The translations under genes were made by a program, and so were the position numbers. Shown one piece after another: positions 49,701-62,063 of a DNA stretch of 64,000 nt. The notes beneath the pieces were generated by a model that was not told where the DNA came from, ran no database searches, and was given only the letters and a program-made list of their open reading frames with translations. Origin of the DNA: Macropodus opercularis (taxonomy: Eukaryota; Chordata; Actinopteri; Anabantiformes; Osphronemidae); assembly GCA_030770545.1 (NCBI GenBank), contig CM061105.1:15800501-15864500 (forward strand), in the 5' to 3' direction. Each line of letters begins with the position of its first letter. Position 1 is the stretch's first letter.

Positions 49701-50563
49701 GAAACAGCCAAGGCAGCGACACCGTCCTTAAAAGATGTTCACTGTGTGATTTTAACTCTCAGAAAGCAGTGTTTGTGCATCAAACTATCTCAAAACGTCT
49801 TCTGCAGCTCGACTCCGCAGTGTGTAAGGACATGTCAGTGTCGGACACGGAGGTGTCTGATGTGACGTGGACAGACGGTACTTTCAACCTGTCAGAAGGA
49901 CACACGCCACAGACGGAGAATTCAGACGGTACGTGTGTTTCCTGCTCAGCGCGTGTGTTGCTCCAGGTCTTTCTTTATTTCATGCTACTGGTCAGAGGCT
50001 GAGTTTCGGTGTTGATTCCACCGTCTGTCAAATTGTTGCTGATTTTAATTCCCTTTTGCCTCACAGACCTGGACAGAGAGGAAGCCTTCACTGGTGGCCT
50101 CCCAGAGTTCCCTTCACTCGACAACGGCGCAACCAACGGCGATGACGATGACGACCTCAGCCTCGGTCTTCCCGAGCTTCCCGCTCAGCCCCGGCGCAAG
50201 GTGGAATCCGAGCATACGCCTGCACCTGACACAGCCCTTGAATTGGTCAGCCAGATGGCGGGAGAAGCCATCACCGCCGCGGTCACAGCCGCCATGCAGG
50301 AGAGAATAGAAGCAGCTGTCGGCTTCATGGCGCTGGGCCCCGGTGTGGAGCGGTCAGCGCTCCCAGAATCATCCAGGCTGCTGGAGCTGGACGAGGAATC
50401 GGAAAGCGAGGTGGAGGACTTTGAGCTGCTGGACCAGTCAGAGCTGGAGCAACTGGAGGGCGAACTGGGGCTGGATGAGAAGAAGAGCCAGGCCAGCGAG
50501 GAGGACAAGCGCGACCACCCTGCTTCCTCTGGCTTCCTCTCCAAACTCCTCCGACGCCACTGA
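43793..50563 (+). CDS. retreg1: reticulophagy regulator 1 (FAM134B), ER-phagy receptor
   Basis: ER membrane-shaping protein that links ER sheets to autophagosomes. Exons: 43793-43989, 44767-44873, 45000-45030, 48710-48827, 48977-49061, 49148-49270, 49437-49501, 49808-49928, 50067-50563; 1344 nt, 447 aa, all phases consistent. The reticulon-homology domain shows two long hydrophobic hairpins: about 60-95 (from VNSLFWFVAF) and about 152-190 (from KFCLLVCSLC). The acidic C-terminal tail keeps the LC3-interacting motif, FELL at 401-404 in EDFELLDQSEL, and the conserved SVSDTEVSDV, TPQT and VITAAVTAA-like segments. The N-terminus is shorter than in human and Gly/Ala/Pro-rich. The LIR context and tail identify RETREG1 rather than RETREG2 or RETREG3. 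Confidence 0.92.
45031..48709 (+). other. retreg1 intron 3 with alternative first exon
   Basis: This 3.7 kb intron lies between the first hairpin exons and the loop exon. It includes a TG repeat (45359-45378) and the GC-rich alternative first-exon candidate near 47330-47543. No other gene was recognised; open frames such as 45361-45609 have no family features. Confidence 0.6.
45359..45378 (+). repeat. (GT)n microsatellite
   Basis: Ten GT units in retreg1 intron 3. Similar dinucleotide runs occur at 8729-8746 and 9919-9938 (CA) and at 23414-23435 (GT). Confidence 0.9.
47494..50563 (+). CDS. retreg1: short RETREG1 isoform from alternative first exon 47494-47543
   Basis: Inside intron 3 an ATG at 47494 opens 16 codons (start MWPHGAQG) and runs into a strong donor, ACAG|GTGAGTAA, with GT at 47544. 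The exon ends in phase 2 with AG, exactly what exon 4 (48710, C-TGG-GAG) needs, so the join gives ...S-W-E-I-I. In that frame the nearest upstream stop is at 47401, with no ATG between. The product would be 352 aa, lacking the first hairpin but keeping the second hairpin and the LIR. Human has a 356-aa isoform 2 with its own short N-terminus joined at the same SWE position. Surrounding sequence is GC-rich. The splice geometry is observed; promoter activity is inferred. Confidence 0.6.
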
Positions 50564-51590
50564 CTGACGTAAGCGTACGTCTGGCGTGAGGATGGAGAGG
50601 TTGTTGTCTTTCCCTTCAATATCGACGCTAACGTGAACTTTTTAAATCGCACCAATCTATAAAATGCGCAGGTTGAATCTGAGATCAGACTACACAATAT
50701 GATCCTATATCCTCAATCAGCAGACTCGCTCACGCTTTGGAGAAATGTGTGTCAGTCTGATTACAAAGACAGAAACACAGTCGGTGTATAAATATTTATC
50801 TATTTACTTTTTTATACGTTTTTACTTACATTTAACTAGTCGACCAGTCCAGAGTCTTGTGTTTAAATGTCAGACCGGGTCTAGAATTGATTTCCAATCT
50901 CAGTGGTTTAAGTGATTTCTTATTTTTCCATTGTGAAAATCTGACTTTTATAAAAGTCCAAATATTGTGTAGTCTGATCCTTGTATTCGTGGTTTTAAGC
51001 AATTGCTGTGGCGACATTTGTCTTTTTAAATCAACATTAATCATATTTGAAGTTTAGCAATTGTTAATAAATGTTAATAACACACTAAGTTAATTGCAGG
51101 CTTGTCTGAATACAGTAATAATCCTATTAGTAACATGATTTTTATCGTATGTTATGCACATAAACACAGGGTTTAAATCGTGCTTTCTATGAACTTACAG
51201 CTTCTCAGTAGTGTGTTAAAACATTTAATAACTATATTTTGCTTAATGAGTGTCCATGAAAGAGAGCTCACACTTTGATGCTGAACTGATTTTCCAACCA
51301 GATTACCCAGAATTCCACAGATGAAATGAGTCACCAGGCAATCAAAGTAACAATGAGAGTTTATTTCCATAAAAAATTATTTATTTATTGCTCACCACGC
51401 ACATTATTAATATGGCTTTTATTTTATCCCAACTTGCAGCAGGTCTCGTTTACTTGTCTGTAAAACAACAAATGAATAGTCGTGTAATGAAACCTTTTTT
51501 CGGTGCCTAAGGACTTTGTGGAGCTGCTCTTAATATAAGGTCGTATGTATTAACTTCATGTGATTAAACTCCAGAATGCAAATAAACTCT
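50564..51590 (+). other. retreg1: retreg1 3' untranslated region
   Basis: AT-rich noncoding sequence after the TGA at 50561-50563. Candidate poly(A) signals AATAAA occur at 51066-51071 and 51581-51586, suggesting alternative 3' ends of about 0.5 and 1.0 kb. Confidence 0.55.
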
Positions 51591-51599
51591 GGTGTGTTC

Positions 51600-54500
51600 T
51601 GTCACGTGTCTTGCCAACGTTTGGTGCGTTGTAGTCTCTTGTGCTGCTGCTGTGTTGCGATGTTTTCATCTTTTCCTAGTTCTGAAGCATTTAGCCGTAG
51701 TACAGCATCCTGAGCTGCACTAACGTCGTCATCACTCCTGCGATGAACTGCAGAGCCACTTGGAGGCGACAGAGCTCGGCTCCAACAACCTGCTGTGGCC
51801 AAGCGTTTGTTGACATCGAAGGTTACGGAGGCTCACAGTTCTTAATTTGCCTTAACAGCTCGATTTTCTTCCGACACGAACAGCACATGGACCTGCCCAC
51901 TCACACGCTAACAGCCTCTTGATGACCAGAGCAGGAAATCATGGTGGCGAAGGCATTTTTGACTATAAACACAAGAGATATTTCTTCAATTTATGCTGAA
52001 GTGACACCTTCCACCGAAGACTAAAAAAGTCCCAGATGCGGTTGGAGGATGAGTCTGAGCCTGAAAGTAACAGCTCTCCTACCATGACGAACGATGCAGA
52101 GGATCCACAGTCTGCTCAGCGGCGATAAAGCCTCTGCTAAACCATGCTGTCATCAGGTTAAATGTTCTGTTCAAACCAGTTCTGGAGGCTTCAGCGTAGT
52201 CTCTGTCCTAAACTTTTACATTTTAATTTACAGATATCTACTAAAAGTAAAACGCGTTCAGTTCTCATGGAAATAGGCACAAATACTTTGGTAACAAATG
52301 TGTTAAAAACCCAGATAATCACATGTTTTGCTGCTTTTAGAAATACGTTTACTGAGAGAGAGTTTAACTTCACCCATGTAGAAATGGTCGTCGAGTTTGG
52401 GAATTCAGTGTCCTGGGATCTGGAACGAAGGCCGGACCTGTCAAGACCTTCTACAGCTGGGTTTCATTTAGCTGCCACTTTGAGTTACGTCCCACAAATT
52501 CATTAATTGTGGATATTCAAAGCACATTTTACCACAAAAGAAGCTTGCAGGGTTTTTCAATCAAATATTCACAGATATGAGAAACCCCAAGGAGCAAAGC
52601 AGCAGCGTTTCTTTTGAGTTCCTGAGCAGCGAGCGAAGGAAAAGTCTACTGTGTAATTATCCTGACATCTACAGCTTTCTGCCATTAGGAGTCCACTGAC
52701 TCGTACAACTACGCCTGCGAAAGTGAAACCGTGTGGTTTGTGTCTCATTCCCTCGGCTGTGATCTATTATTCAGCTGCGTAGAAGCGAATAGGTGCAGGA
52801 TAGACGCAGAGATGTGAAGCAGCATCCACACAGAGGCAGATGGCCGCCCACCCTGAGCCTGGCTCTGCTGCTCTAAAACCCTCTATGTTGTTTCTTTGTG
52901 TTGTCTGTTGTGCTCTGTCCATGAGAATGAGTTGAAGTCTGGAGACACGCTCTGTCCTGTCAGGCCGTCAGCTGGGATTCCTGCCTGGCAGGTTGCTGCT
53001 CTTGTTCATTTCTGCAGCGACGACCTGGTCGATCCGGTCGACGTCAGCGTTCACCTGGCTGCTCCCGGTCACTGTGGACTGTACTCCCACTGCCAGCTGA
53101 GTGTTGGAGCCGTCCACAGGTTCCTTTACACGTTTGCCCTGTGTTTGCTTTCTTGAACTCTGGCTCTGATGACCAGCCCGACTGGAGGAAACACTTTCAC
53201 ACTTGGCTTCTTGGCTGTTTTGCATCACTGGGTTTTGGTTTGTTTTGTCAGTAATTACCGTTCGGCTCCTTATCGACATAACAGATGTTGATTATTGTTG
53301 AAGGGATCCATCGAATTGTTTGCCAGTCTACAGGCTTCTGGCCCGTCTGCAGCTGCTGCTTTGTGGTTTACTTGCCGTCATTCATCTTCCCTTCGAAGGA
53401 TCAGAAATTCTGATTAATTTGAAAATCTGACCAATGTAAAAGAGCTCCAGCGTTTCCTATCAACGCAGAGGCATCACCGTTCTTTTGTGACGCTGCTCCC
53501 ACTAATGTCATCGCTGTTTTCTCAGCATGTTCCTGTTTGAAGAAATTGTTTTAATGGGTTTTTCTGTAAATGGGTGACAGGGCAAGTTGAATTTGAATGG
53601 ATGACAGAGAAAATGGGTTGTTTTTTATGTCTATTTATGTCACATAGGCGGCATTTTGAGAAAACCATTACCTTTATTAAATGTCATTTTAAGATGAGTG
53701 TTTTTTACTAGAACTAAAAACTGACCTGCTTTTAATCTCATGAGAAAATAACTGTGCATCCTTGGAAAACATCCGTTTACTTGCGCATAAATCGAGCCTT
53801 AAACTCTGTGAGTCCTAAAACAAAGGCAGTGTTGTAAACTTCATAGGGCACGTCTTTCCACAAAGAGCAGAATATCGTTTGTTCCTGAGAGCTTCCTGCC
53901 AGGAGATACTAATCCGCTGTCAGCCAGCTCGGACGGAGCGTCCGTGATGGGAGAGAAAGGATTCTGGTGTGTGACAGCGACAGTGAGTGGTGACGTTGTC
54001 CCGAGGACGTCAGTCGGATCTGAAAACCACTTGACTTGATCCAGGCTGACACTTCGATCCAGCAGGCCTCACTGTTACAACATGGCTTCCACGTGTAGCT
54101 CAGACATCCAACGCATCGTTTTGTTGCACTTAACTTAAACACAAACCTTGTAACGATCAGCTCAGTGTTTATGGGACCCATTCAGCCAAAGAGCTGCAGC
54201 TTTTTGGAGCTTGTTTCTGCAGCAGGAAGCCTGGAGCATGTTTCCATACCTTAGAGACGCGCAGCCGCTAATGCTCTGATCAGGTCTCCTGTCAGTCTTC
54301 ATTTAACAAACCTTGTTGAACCACAGACTTCCATTAAGCTCAGAAGAGGAAGACACACATTCGGTAAAAGTTCAGTCAGGCTGTCAAACTAAAGCTTTAT
54401 TGTCTCTCTGTAAATCTTTCCTAAGGTGTGACACTTAGTGGAAGTGTCTCTCAAAGTGCTACCAATCACCTGCCGTAAAAACACACATTATCCAAAGGTC

Positions 54501-57500
54501 TTGGACGCAGCCGAGCCTTTTAACTCATCATCTACTGTACTGTTCTGTTCAGGAAGGTTAACACAAGCTCAAAAGCGCAGGGAATAAATTTGACTTTCAT
54601 TTGAATCGATTTGTCTGCGCTTCCTCCGAGGTGCTGAGGTAGAATGTCGGCGTGGATGATTGACAGCTGCGTGGTAGTTGCAGGTTCAGCCGCAGTCTCC
54701 AACACGCGTCTTGGCTGCAGCAGAGTGACAGCTCACCCCTCGCCCCCTCTGGTTGTTACCACTATGACCCTGAAACTCCCGAGACGTCAAAGCTCCACCG
54801 GCCACCGACTGCCCACGCTGGGCTGGCAGCCTTATCGCCACGCACAGACCTCAAAGCTCAGACAGACAGACGCTCACCACATTCAAGTGACAGGTAGAGG
54901 ACACGCTGGAGAAAATAAAGAAAACACTCACTGCAGAGGCGGAAATGAAAGTCCTCTGCTGGAGCGACGCGTCCTTCGCCTTCAAAGACTCCACATTTGA
55001 ATAAAGAGCCACTACGTTTAAGAGGGAAATTGGGTTTTGAGCACAGCATTTAAAGGGAATGTGGGACGTGCAGGCAAAGTGGATTCATGCAAGAAGATCG
55101 CTCCAAAGTCCATCTACCATTCTGTAGGTAGAGGCTTCCTTCTGCCCTGGAGCCTGAGGATCAGGCAGGGAGCTTCTCAGCGACCTACCTTTCCCAGTCT
55201 GGGCTCAGAACGACGTTCAATCCTGACGCACAGCGTGCGGCACTGATTTGTGTCTCTTTATGGGGAATCTGTGTGAATGAGGGACGATGCTGTTCCTGAG
55301 ATGAACGTCACTGGTGAACAGATGTTCACAGACGGAACAAACGCTCATTAAAAACATGCTGTTGTTGAATCCATCTTAGTGGCGTTGGACTAAATCTCAC
55401 AAATCTATACGACAGGGTTGCGTCTTTGTTTGCTTCCGTTTATGGTTTTGTTCTTCCTTCTGTTGTCACTGATCTTGAGGCTTGTTCAGCGCTGCCTATC
55501 AACTATTGGCTGTAAAGAGTCCGTTTCTCTGTTCCCCCTCTGGAGGGCTGTGGTTTCCATGCACAACAACCAGCAATGTGAGGCCAGAAGCTCATGGCGA
55601 TCGCCCTAACACGGACCTCCCACCCAGCCCACGGTCTCCCTCCCAATTAGAGACTCTGCCTGGAGTCGTGTCAGCTCACATCAAGGCAGCCGGTCTTCTC
55701 AGAGACGACTGATGCTGCTCGCCACCTCCAGGCTCAGCCGCCCCTGAGGAGGGCGCTTACATGGAGAAGGAAGAAAAGGAAGCGCGAGTCACTGCTGGCT
55801 GTAATACGATGTCTTTTATTGTGTGTTACATATCTGTTGGGTTCAGCCAGACAGTTTGACTCTGACTGTGATTTCTTCTGAGGGTCCTGTGTTAAACCGT
55901 GAGTGCAGCTGTGTTGTTCAGATACCAGCCGTCCCCACAACAGCCACATCTCTGCTTATGGTTATATGCCAACGTAGGACAGGCCCCACTGAGCAGGATC
56001 ACACAGATGCTTTTTCACAACAGTTACCACGAACAGACACGTGGAGAGACGGAGGGAAATATGCTGAAAAACGTGTGATGGATATGGGCTTGATATCTTC
56101 ATAACTGATCGTCTCCGTGGTGCCAATGCTGAGCTGAAGGCTCGTCCAGTTTGTGGTGAGAATCGCTGGCTGACATAAATCCACACGGCGTATGTGCACG
56201 AAGCCTAGTGGGTTTCTTTACGTGGATTTTCTACCAAGTTCTAAAATATGAATATTCACATGTAGCAGTAAACACACGTACTGGATCAAAGTTGCATTCA
56301 CACATCACAGCGTTTACAAAGAGCCTTTATCAATCGTTTGCATGACATTCATGTTGTCTCAGTACAAATACATGTGTTCAGCAAGGACACGGCGATCATC
56401 ACTCAAATTAAAGCCCAAGGAGCCGACGCTGCCTGCGAATCGTTCACAGACACAGTAACACTTGTGTTAAGGCGGAGCAGAGCTATCGCCACCTTCAACG
56501 GCTGCGTCGCTCAGTCCTGATGGTAAAATACCTTTATTACTAAACTATCACTTGAGAAAACAATCAACACAATACATTTTATTACACATAATAAATTGTT
56601 GCAACCTGTGCAAATGTCATTTGTAATTTTGTCTTATTATACCAAACCATCTGACTGGAGTAAACATCACCTGATTCTGTGCACCTGAAGTCAAGTGTCA
56701 ACAATTAAATACAACATCGAAAACTGCAGCACTTTGCGTCAAAGCAACTTTTCAAAATCTACAGAAGGTTCCACGAGAAAATGACACCTAGCAGTTCATA
56801 AACCCAACAGCACTGAAGAAAAGGCAAACACCAGGAAAACCATGCAACTGCTAAGATTAGAAGTCGTTCATGACCAGATAATGTGTATGTTACGCTTCCT
56901 TCCTCGTGGACGACTGTCTGCAGAAAACCCACGTTTCAGCTCATACTGCAGGATGTGGTTCCTCCCGGACCAAAGCTTTGTGAGACTGACTCCGTTCTGA
57001 GCGTGTCAGTCAAACAACGAGTGAATTGGTCACTGATCTGCGTCACCAGTCTCACCAGAAGTGGCCTGTGGACGCTTCTCCTTCCGTTGCCCTACGTCCG
57101 GGTTGTTTCAGTCGTGGCCCACTCGGCACAGAGAAGAGGTCTGGAGCCCGCACAGCATGAGCAGCGGTTCAGGACATCGTGTCGGAACCAGCGTACGTCC
57201 CAGAGGTCGACCTGGTCTGGGTCACAGTGCGTTTGTGAATCATTCATAGCAGAGGCTTCACGAGCTTCAAGTACCAGAGGAGTGGGTGTGGCCACGAAAG
57301 CCCGAATCATGAGCTGCAATAAAAACCTTTCAGAGAACACAAGTCAAATCTCCATTCAAGATAAGTTGCTACTACAACCTGTGATTTCTCCGTTTAAACA
57401 CACAGATTTCTCCTGTGGCAAAGTAACAAAAGGAGAAACAGTAAATTCAGATAAAATGACAATACGCTTCTATGCAGCCCAGTCTGTCCTTAACACAACG

Positions 57501-57894
57501 TCTACATACTTATAGGCTTGTCGAGGCCAAGTCACAGTGACTTGTGCATCCATCAGTACTGTGATTCCCTTTTGTAATGAAGTACTAAGCCAAAGCTGCT
57601 ATTTGACCAGCAGCTCAGTCATCTGTGTACAGCAGCAGAGACAAACTGCTCTAAATCTGTTCCTCTTGGTTCTCTTCCACGTAGCTTTTTTTATAAATAC
57701 AGAATATATACATATGTAAATCAAATGTCCAGTAAACGCTGCAGACCCGTCCTTCGCCGTCTCACACAGCTAACACGGCATAAAACACTGAGGAACGGAC
57801 GTCTTTGATGAACTGCGTCAGGATCCATTCCCTTTCATTTGGACTTGTAAAGCTAAACTGTTGACCTTGTGGTGCTTGGCTTGAAGGCAGCTCC
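51600..57894. other. intergenic region between retreg1 and vipr2, no gene recognised
   Basis: 6.3 kb with only short open frames that lack family features, including the longest, 56883-57515 on +. The right-hand part should hold the vipr2 3' UTR. Minus-strand AATAAA candidates read as TTTATT at about 56575-56582 and 55814-55819. No tRNA, rRNA, CRISPR or transposon ends were recognised by eye. Confidence 0.5.
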
Positions 57895-60800
57895 TCACAG
57901 CACCGTGGTCTCTGACTGCAGGATGGACTGGGCCCGGGAGTTGCGGTGAAACTGCATCATGTGCTCGGAGCCGTTCCTGGAGGCGAAGGCTCTATTGAAG
58001 TAATGATCTCTGCTCAGACGGCAGTTCAGACATACGCTGCGCCACTTCCTTTTCAGCTCACACTGAACCTGCAGCAAGAAGCACGTGAGGACATTTTAGC
58101 TTGGTTTGTTTAAAACCCACAAACATGTGAAAGTCGTAAAGAGTCTTGTTCCTGTGCTGCGGCTCTTACCTCGCTGTTCAGGAAACAATACAGGACGGCA
58201 ACCACCAGACCCTAAACACATAACGAAACATCAGGTTAGACCTGACACAGAACACCTGCAGCACTGATCTTCATTTATGGAAGTGTGGGATGAACGCCGT
58301 CCCACCTGAAAAGAGCCGAGAGCCAGGTCAAAAAATATTTTATAATGCTCCGCGATGGATTCGCTGAGCAAAACAAAGACCGCGTAGTGGATGCCAAACA
58401 GCGGGATGAGCAGGAGCGTGGATTTGGCCAACCTCCTGGAGAAAAGCAGAGAGAAGCTGTATGACACCTTCTTCCCATCATCACTTAACCTTCTTCACTC
58501 ATTTACTTTGTTCTAACTGCAGGCGACTCACGATTAAGAACTGAGTTGTATATTTTGCACCTTTTACGAAGGTGCACTGACTAAAATGTGATATTTCAAG
58601 TGTAGAATCTCTGTGTTTGCTTATCGTCTGTCACGTTTCACGGTTTAATCCCTGAAGACAAATTGGTCTGAAGAGACCTGGCATTTAAAAATGTTTACTC
58701 CTTGTCACATGTGTGTGTTTCAGCAGAAATGTCACTGGACCGTATTCACCAAATCTGGTCTAAGAAAAATCATAATAGCAATGATATAATATCGATGTAG
58801 TTGAAATCCTGTGTTAAAACCCAAATGTAGGATAGAAAACAACCAGTTCTTTTACACAAGCGTGCTGGTCTAGATTTTGTTCTGGTGCCTCTGAATCTAA
58901 GGGCATCACATGGATCCACAACCGCCATGGTCGCACTACAACCATCACGGGAGTCTTTAGTGGTGAAACAAACAGAAGCTTATCATCGCCTCTCGCTTCT
59001 GATCCCTGCAAACACAAGACGCGTCGTCACCTGACAGCTCCTCACGCCTCAGAGGCCTTAAGATTAAACGGAGCGTCTCTGAGTAGGCAAAGGCTCAGAC
59101 AGAGCGAACTGTGGCGAAGACGTAGAGCTTCCATTCCCCAAGTCTCATAAAGCCCATCACGAAACGCTGCCTCGTTATCTCAACAGGCAGCAAACACTGA
59201 GGGGATGAAGAAAGTGTCGGGGGATCTCAGATAATATGCTTTTATACATTTTGCGGCTGGCGCAGATCCTTCAAATGAGTGGATTTAAATTCCTCTGCCT
59301 CTCGCCGCTGTGCGATACCTGTATTGCGACTGGTCGTTTCCTCCCACGTCGGGACATCTCAGCTTCTGAACCAAGATGCGAATGATGCTGATGAACAGGA
59401 TGAAGTTCACCTTGGAGACACGGAGGAAATAGGCGCAGCTGAGTGAGACGCATCCACACGAGGGGAATTTATTCTGCTGCATTAAACATGTCTCTGCACA
59501 ACACGACTCAAGCTGTGCGACGCTGTGGACTGACTGTAAGACCGGTAGCATTAGTGTAACCGTTGCTACGGTAACTCATCGCACTGTTTTATTATGTAAA
59601 CATAACAAAATGATATCGTAACAAAGGGTAAAGCCTTTCAGAACCGGGCTCAGGGTGGGCGGTCATCTGCCTCGACCGCCTGGGGTGAGAAGACAGAGAC
59701 GAGAGGAAGGAACAACAGAGCAGACGGTAACTAGTCTTTAAAAGCAGCTTCCGTCTGCTGATCTTTAAAGGTTAAAACTGCTTCACATGCTGGACGACAC
59801 TCAGCAGGGGAGCGAGAACACACGCAGCGGAAACCCTGTCAAGTTAATGCCATGGGACGCGGGCTGTCAGCGTATTCTTCGCTGTGGAGGAACAGCCCCT
59901 CGTGCCTGTGGGTTCATTCTTACCGTGTGTTGGGGCTTCAAAGAGGCAAACTATACCGACTTTCTTTTTTGACATTCTCCATTTTTCCATGTGGAAAAGT
60001 TCTGACTCGTTTTGAACCAACGAACACGTGAAACGTCTGCAGACAGACGGGAGCCTACCATGATGGAGAGGCCGATCGGTCCGTTGATCACCAAGTTGGG
60101 GACGGGGTTTTCGTTTTGTTCCCAGCATCTGGTGTGTAACACAGCACAGCAACAGAAAAGTGCGGATGGTTAGTGCTGACCTGCTCCAGACATTTCCAGC
60201 AAACTTTTAACAAGTTTGCTCACTTTAGCCCAGAGTCTTTATTTAAGTCTTTTACTTGCTCGGTCACATCTCGTGTCCTTGAGCCACGTCTTAGTCCACT
60301 CACACATCCACCATCCATTTCAGTCCAGACTAATCAAAACAGAGCCAGACATCTCCTGGGCCTGTCCTCCGGCTCCTTCTAATCCCAGAACATTACCAGA
60401 CGGGATGGGAGCGTTGCCCTGCTGCATTTTCGGATTCCTATAGAGTCCAGTTTGCTAACGTTTGTCAATGAGCTGTTAATCCAGATTCAGTCTATGCAGC
60501 ATCTTCTTCTCACAGAGCTTAACTCAAGGTCTCGTATCAAGAAATGCATCTAAGAAACTGGTCAAAAGCTTCAGAAAATAATTTAATGGTTTTATATTCA
60601 ACTTTCATTATCTCAACTGAGTTTCTGCACACGGTGTAGTTGTTGTCCTGTAAGTTGCTCAGTGTGACTCCCACAGTAATGAGCAGCAGAGCCTGCTCTA
60701 AAAATGTGCATCAGAAGGTGAGTGGGTTTGTGGCACCAGGCTCATATTACGACACCAGCTGATGTTTCCATAAACGCGGGATCAGCCTAATTATCGTGGA

Positions 60801-62063
60801 AATGCAGCCCCGTTCCCCTGCGGTGCTCCAATGCATACAATGCAATTTGTGAACGTAATGAAAGTTGTGACGCTGATGAGTGACTGGCTCGTGGCAACAC
60901 TTACCCCGTGTCTTCCAGATACAGCCTGGCCATCACCCACGCAAAGACGAACACTGTGGGTATTCCTGCAAAAGCAGTTTTAAGTCTTTTAAATTTCACA
61001 CCTACTCATTGTAACTAGTCGTGTCTTCCTCAGATCGTCTTTCTTCTTTCTTTACAGATCCTTTGTGTCAAACAGTCATGTGTCTACTTGGTAACCTTTT
61101 AGCTCCTTTTAGCTCCTTTTAGCTCCAGCTTTGGTCTCTACCAGTACATAAAATGTCTGATTCTGTGGCTGCTATTGTAAATGTCTGGAATGTCCTGAAA
61201 GGGCCTTAGATCTTTCCGGAGCTGCACAGTTGGCAGGTTATTGTGATTAAATCATGTGGTGGAGCTTAGAGACATGTTGACTGCCTTACCCCAGCCGATG
61301 AACATGTAAACAATGAAGTGTCTGTTCTCAGAGAAGATGACGACCAGCAGCGTGTGGAGGTACAGACCCTCCACCAGCAGCCAGAAGAAGTTGGCCATGA
61401 TGAAGTACTGGAAGAACACCAGGCTGGCTTTGCATCCCACCTGAGAAACACAAAGGTCAGAGGTCAAAGTGTGAAACGCTGAAGCTGTGAACACACAATC
61501 GGTTTGAAAACTCTGGGTTAAACTGCTTACTTTATTTACTATGCTCTAATTTATAGATGCTAACATTACAAGCAGCGTATAGAGAATCGAAAAGGTCAGA
61601 CCACCCTGACAGAGCTGCTGCAATTACAGGAAACACAGAGTCCCTGGAGGCAAGTGAAGGAAGCCGTAGAGCACACGCCGCTAAAGACCCCGCAGCTGAT
61701 CGGTGGATCGCCTCAGCCTCAGAGGCCGTGAACTTACCAGCGACGGCTGGTTGGAGCACTGCGAGGTTCGGTTGAAGAGGATGTCGTCTTTCACCAACAC
61801 GGCCACGGCTCTCAGGATGAAGGAGAAGAAGAGGTTCAGATGGATGTAGTTCCTGGTGCAGTGAAGCTTCCTGTACACAACACACGGCGGTTCTTCCATG
61901 AGGCGTTACTGGAGTAGACGTACACAGAAAAGCAAGTGAGGTGCTGGAGTAAAGCTTGGTCTCACCGGAACAGGCAGAGGATGGCGCTGCCGGTGGTGAG
62001 GGCGATCAGCGACAGACTGTGGCCCAGGGTGTACAGCGTCTTCACGACCACGTAGAAAACCAG
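57895..62063 (-). CDS. vipr2: vasoactive intestinal peptide receptor 2 (VPAC2), membrane core and tail only
   Basis: Class B G-protein-coupled receptor for VIP and PACAP, coupled mainly to Gs. Exons in transcript order: 62063-61966, 61870-61738, 61440-61290, 60965-60905, 60128-60059, 59410-59319, 58435-58306, 58211-58170, 58068-57895. Sizes are 98, 133, 151, 61, 70, 92, 130, 42 and 174 nt, all in phase, giving 316 aa from TM1 to the stop. The order of segments matches VPAC2: LVFYVVVKTLYTLGHS (TM1), KLHCTRNYIHLNL (TM2), NFFWLLVEGLYLHTLL (TM3), DVGGNDQSQY (loop 3), RLAKSTLLLIPLFG (TM6), VQCELKRKWRS (tail). The ...QSETTVL end resembles the human PDZ-type tail. The extracellular hormone-binding exons and signal peptide were not found and presumably lie right of the window. 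VIPR1, PAC1 and secretin receptors fit loop 3 and the tail less well. Confidence 0.92.
61095..61126 (+). repeat. 10-bp tandem repeat in vipr2 intron
   Basis: Three near-perfect copies of AGCTCCTTTT lie within the intron between the 61-nt and 151-nt vipr2 exons. Confidence 0.85.

Noticed and set aside
51602..51802. 66-codon minus-strand frame
   Set aside because: It begins at TTG, not ATG, and has no recognisable features.
56883..57515. 210-codon open frame on the + strand between retreg1 and vipr2
   Set aside because: No recognisable domain or splice context, and amino-acid composition like random translation. It probably overlaps vipr2 3' UTR on the other strand.
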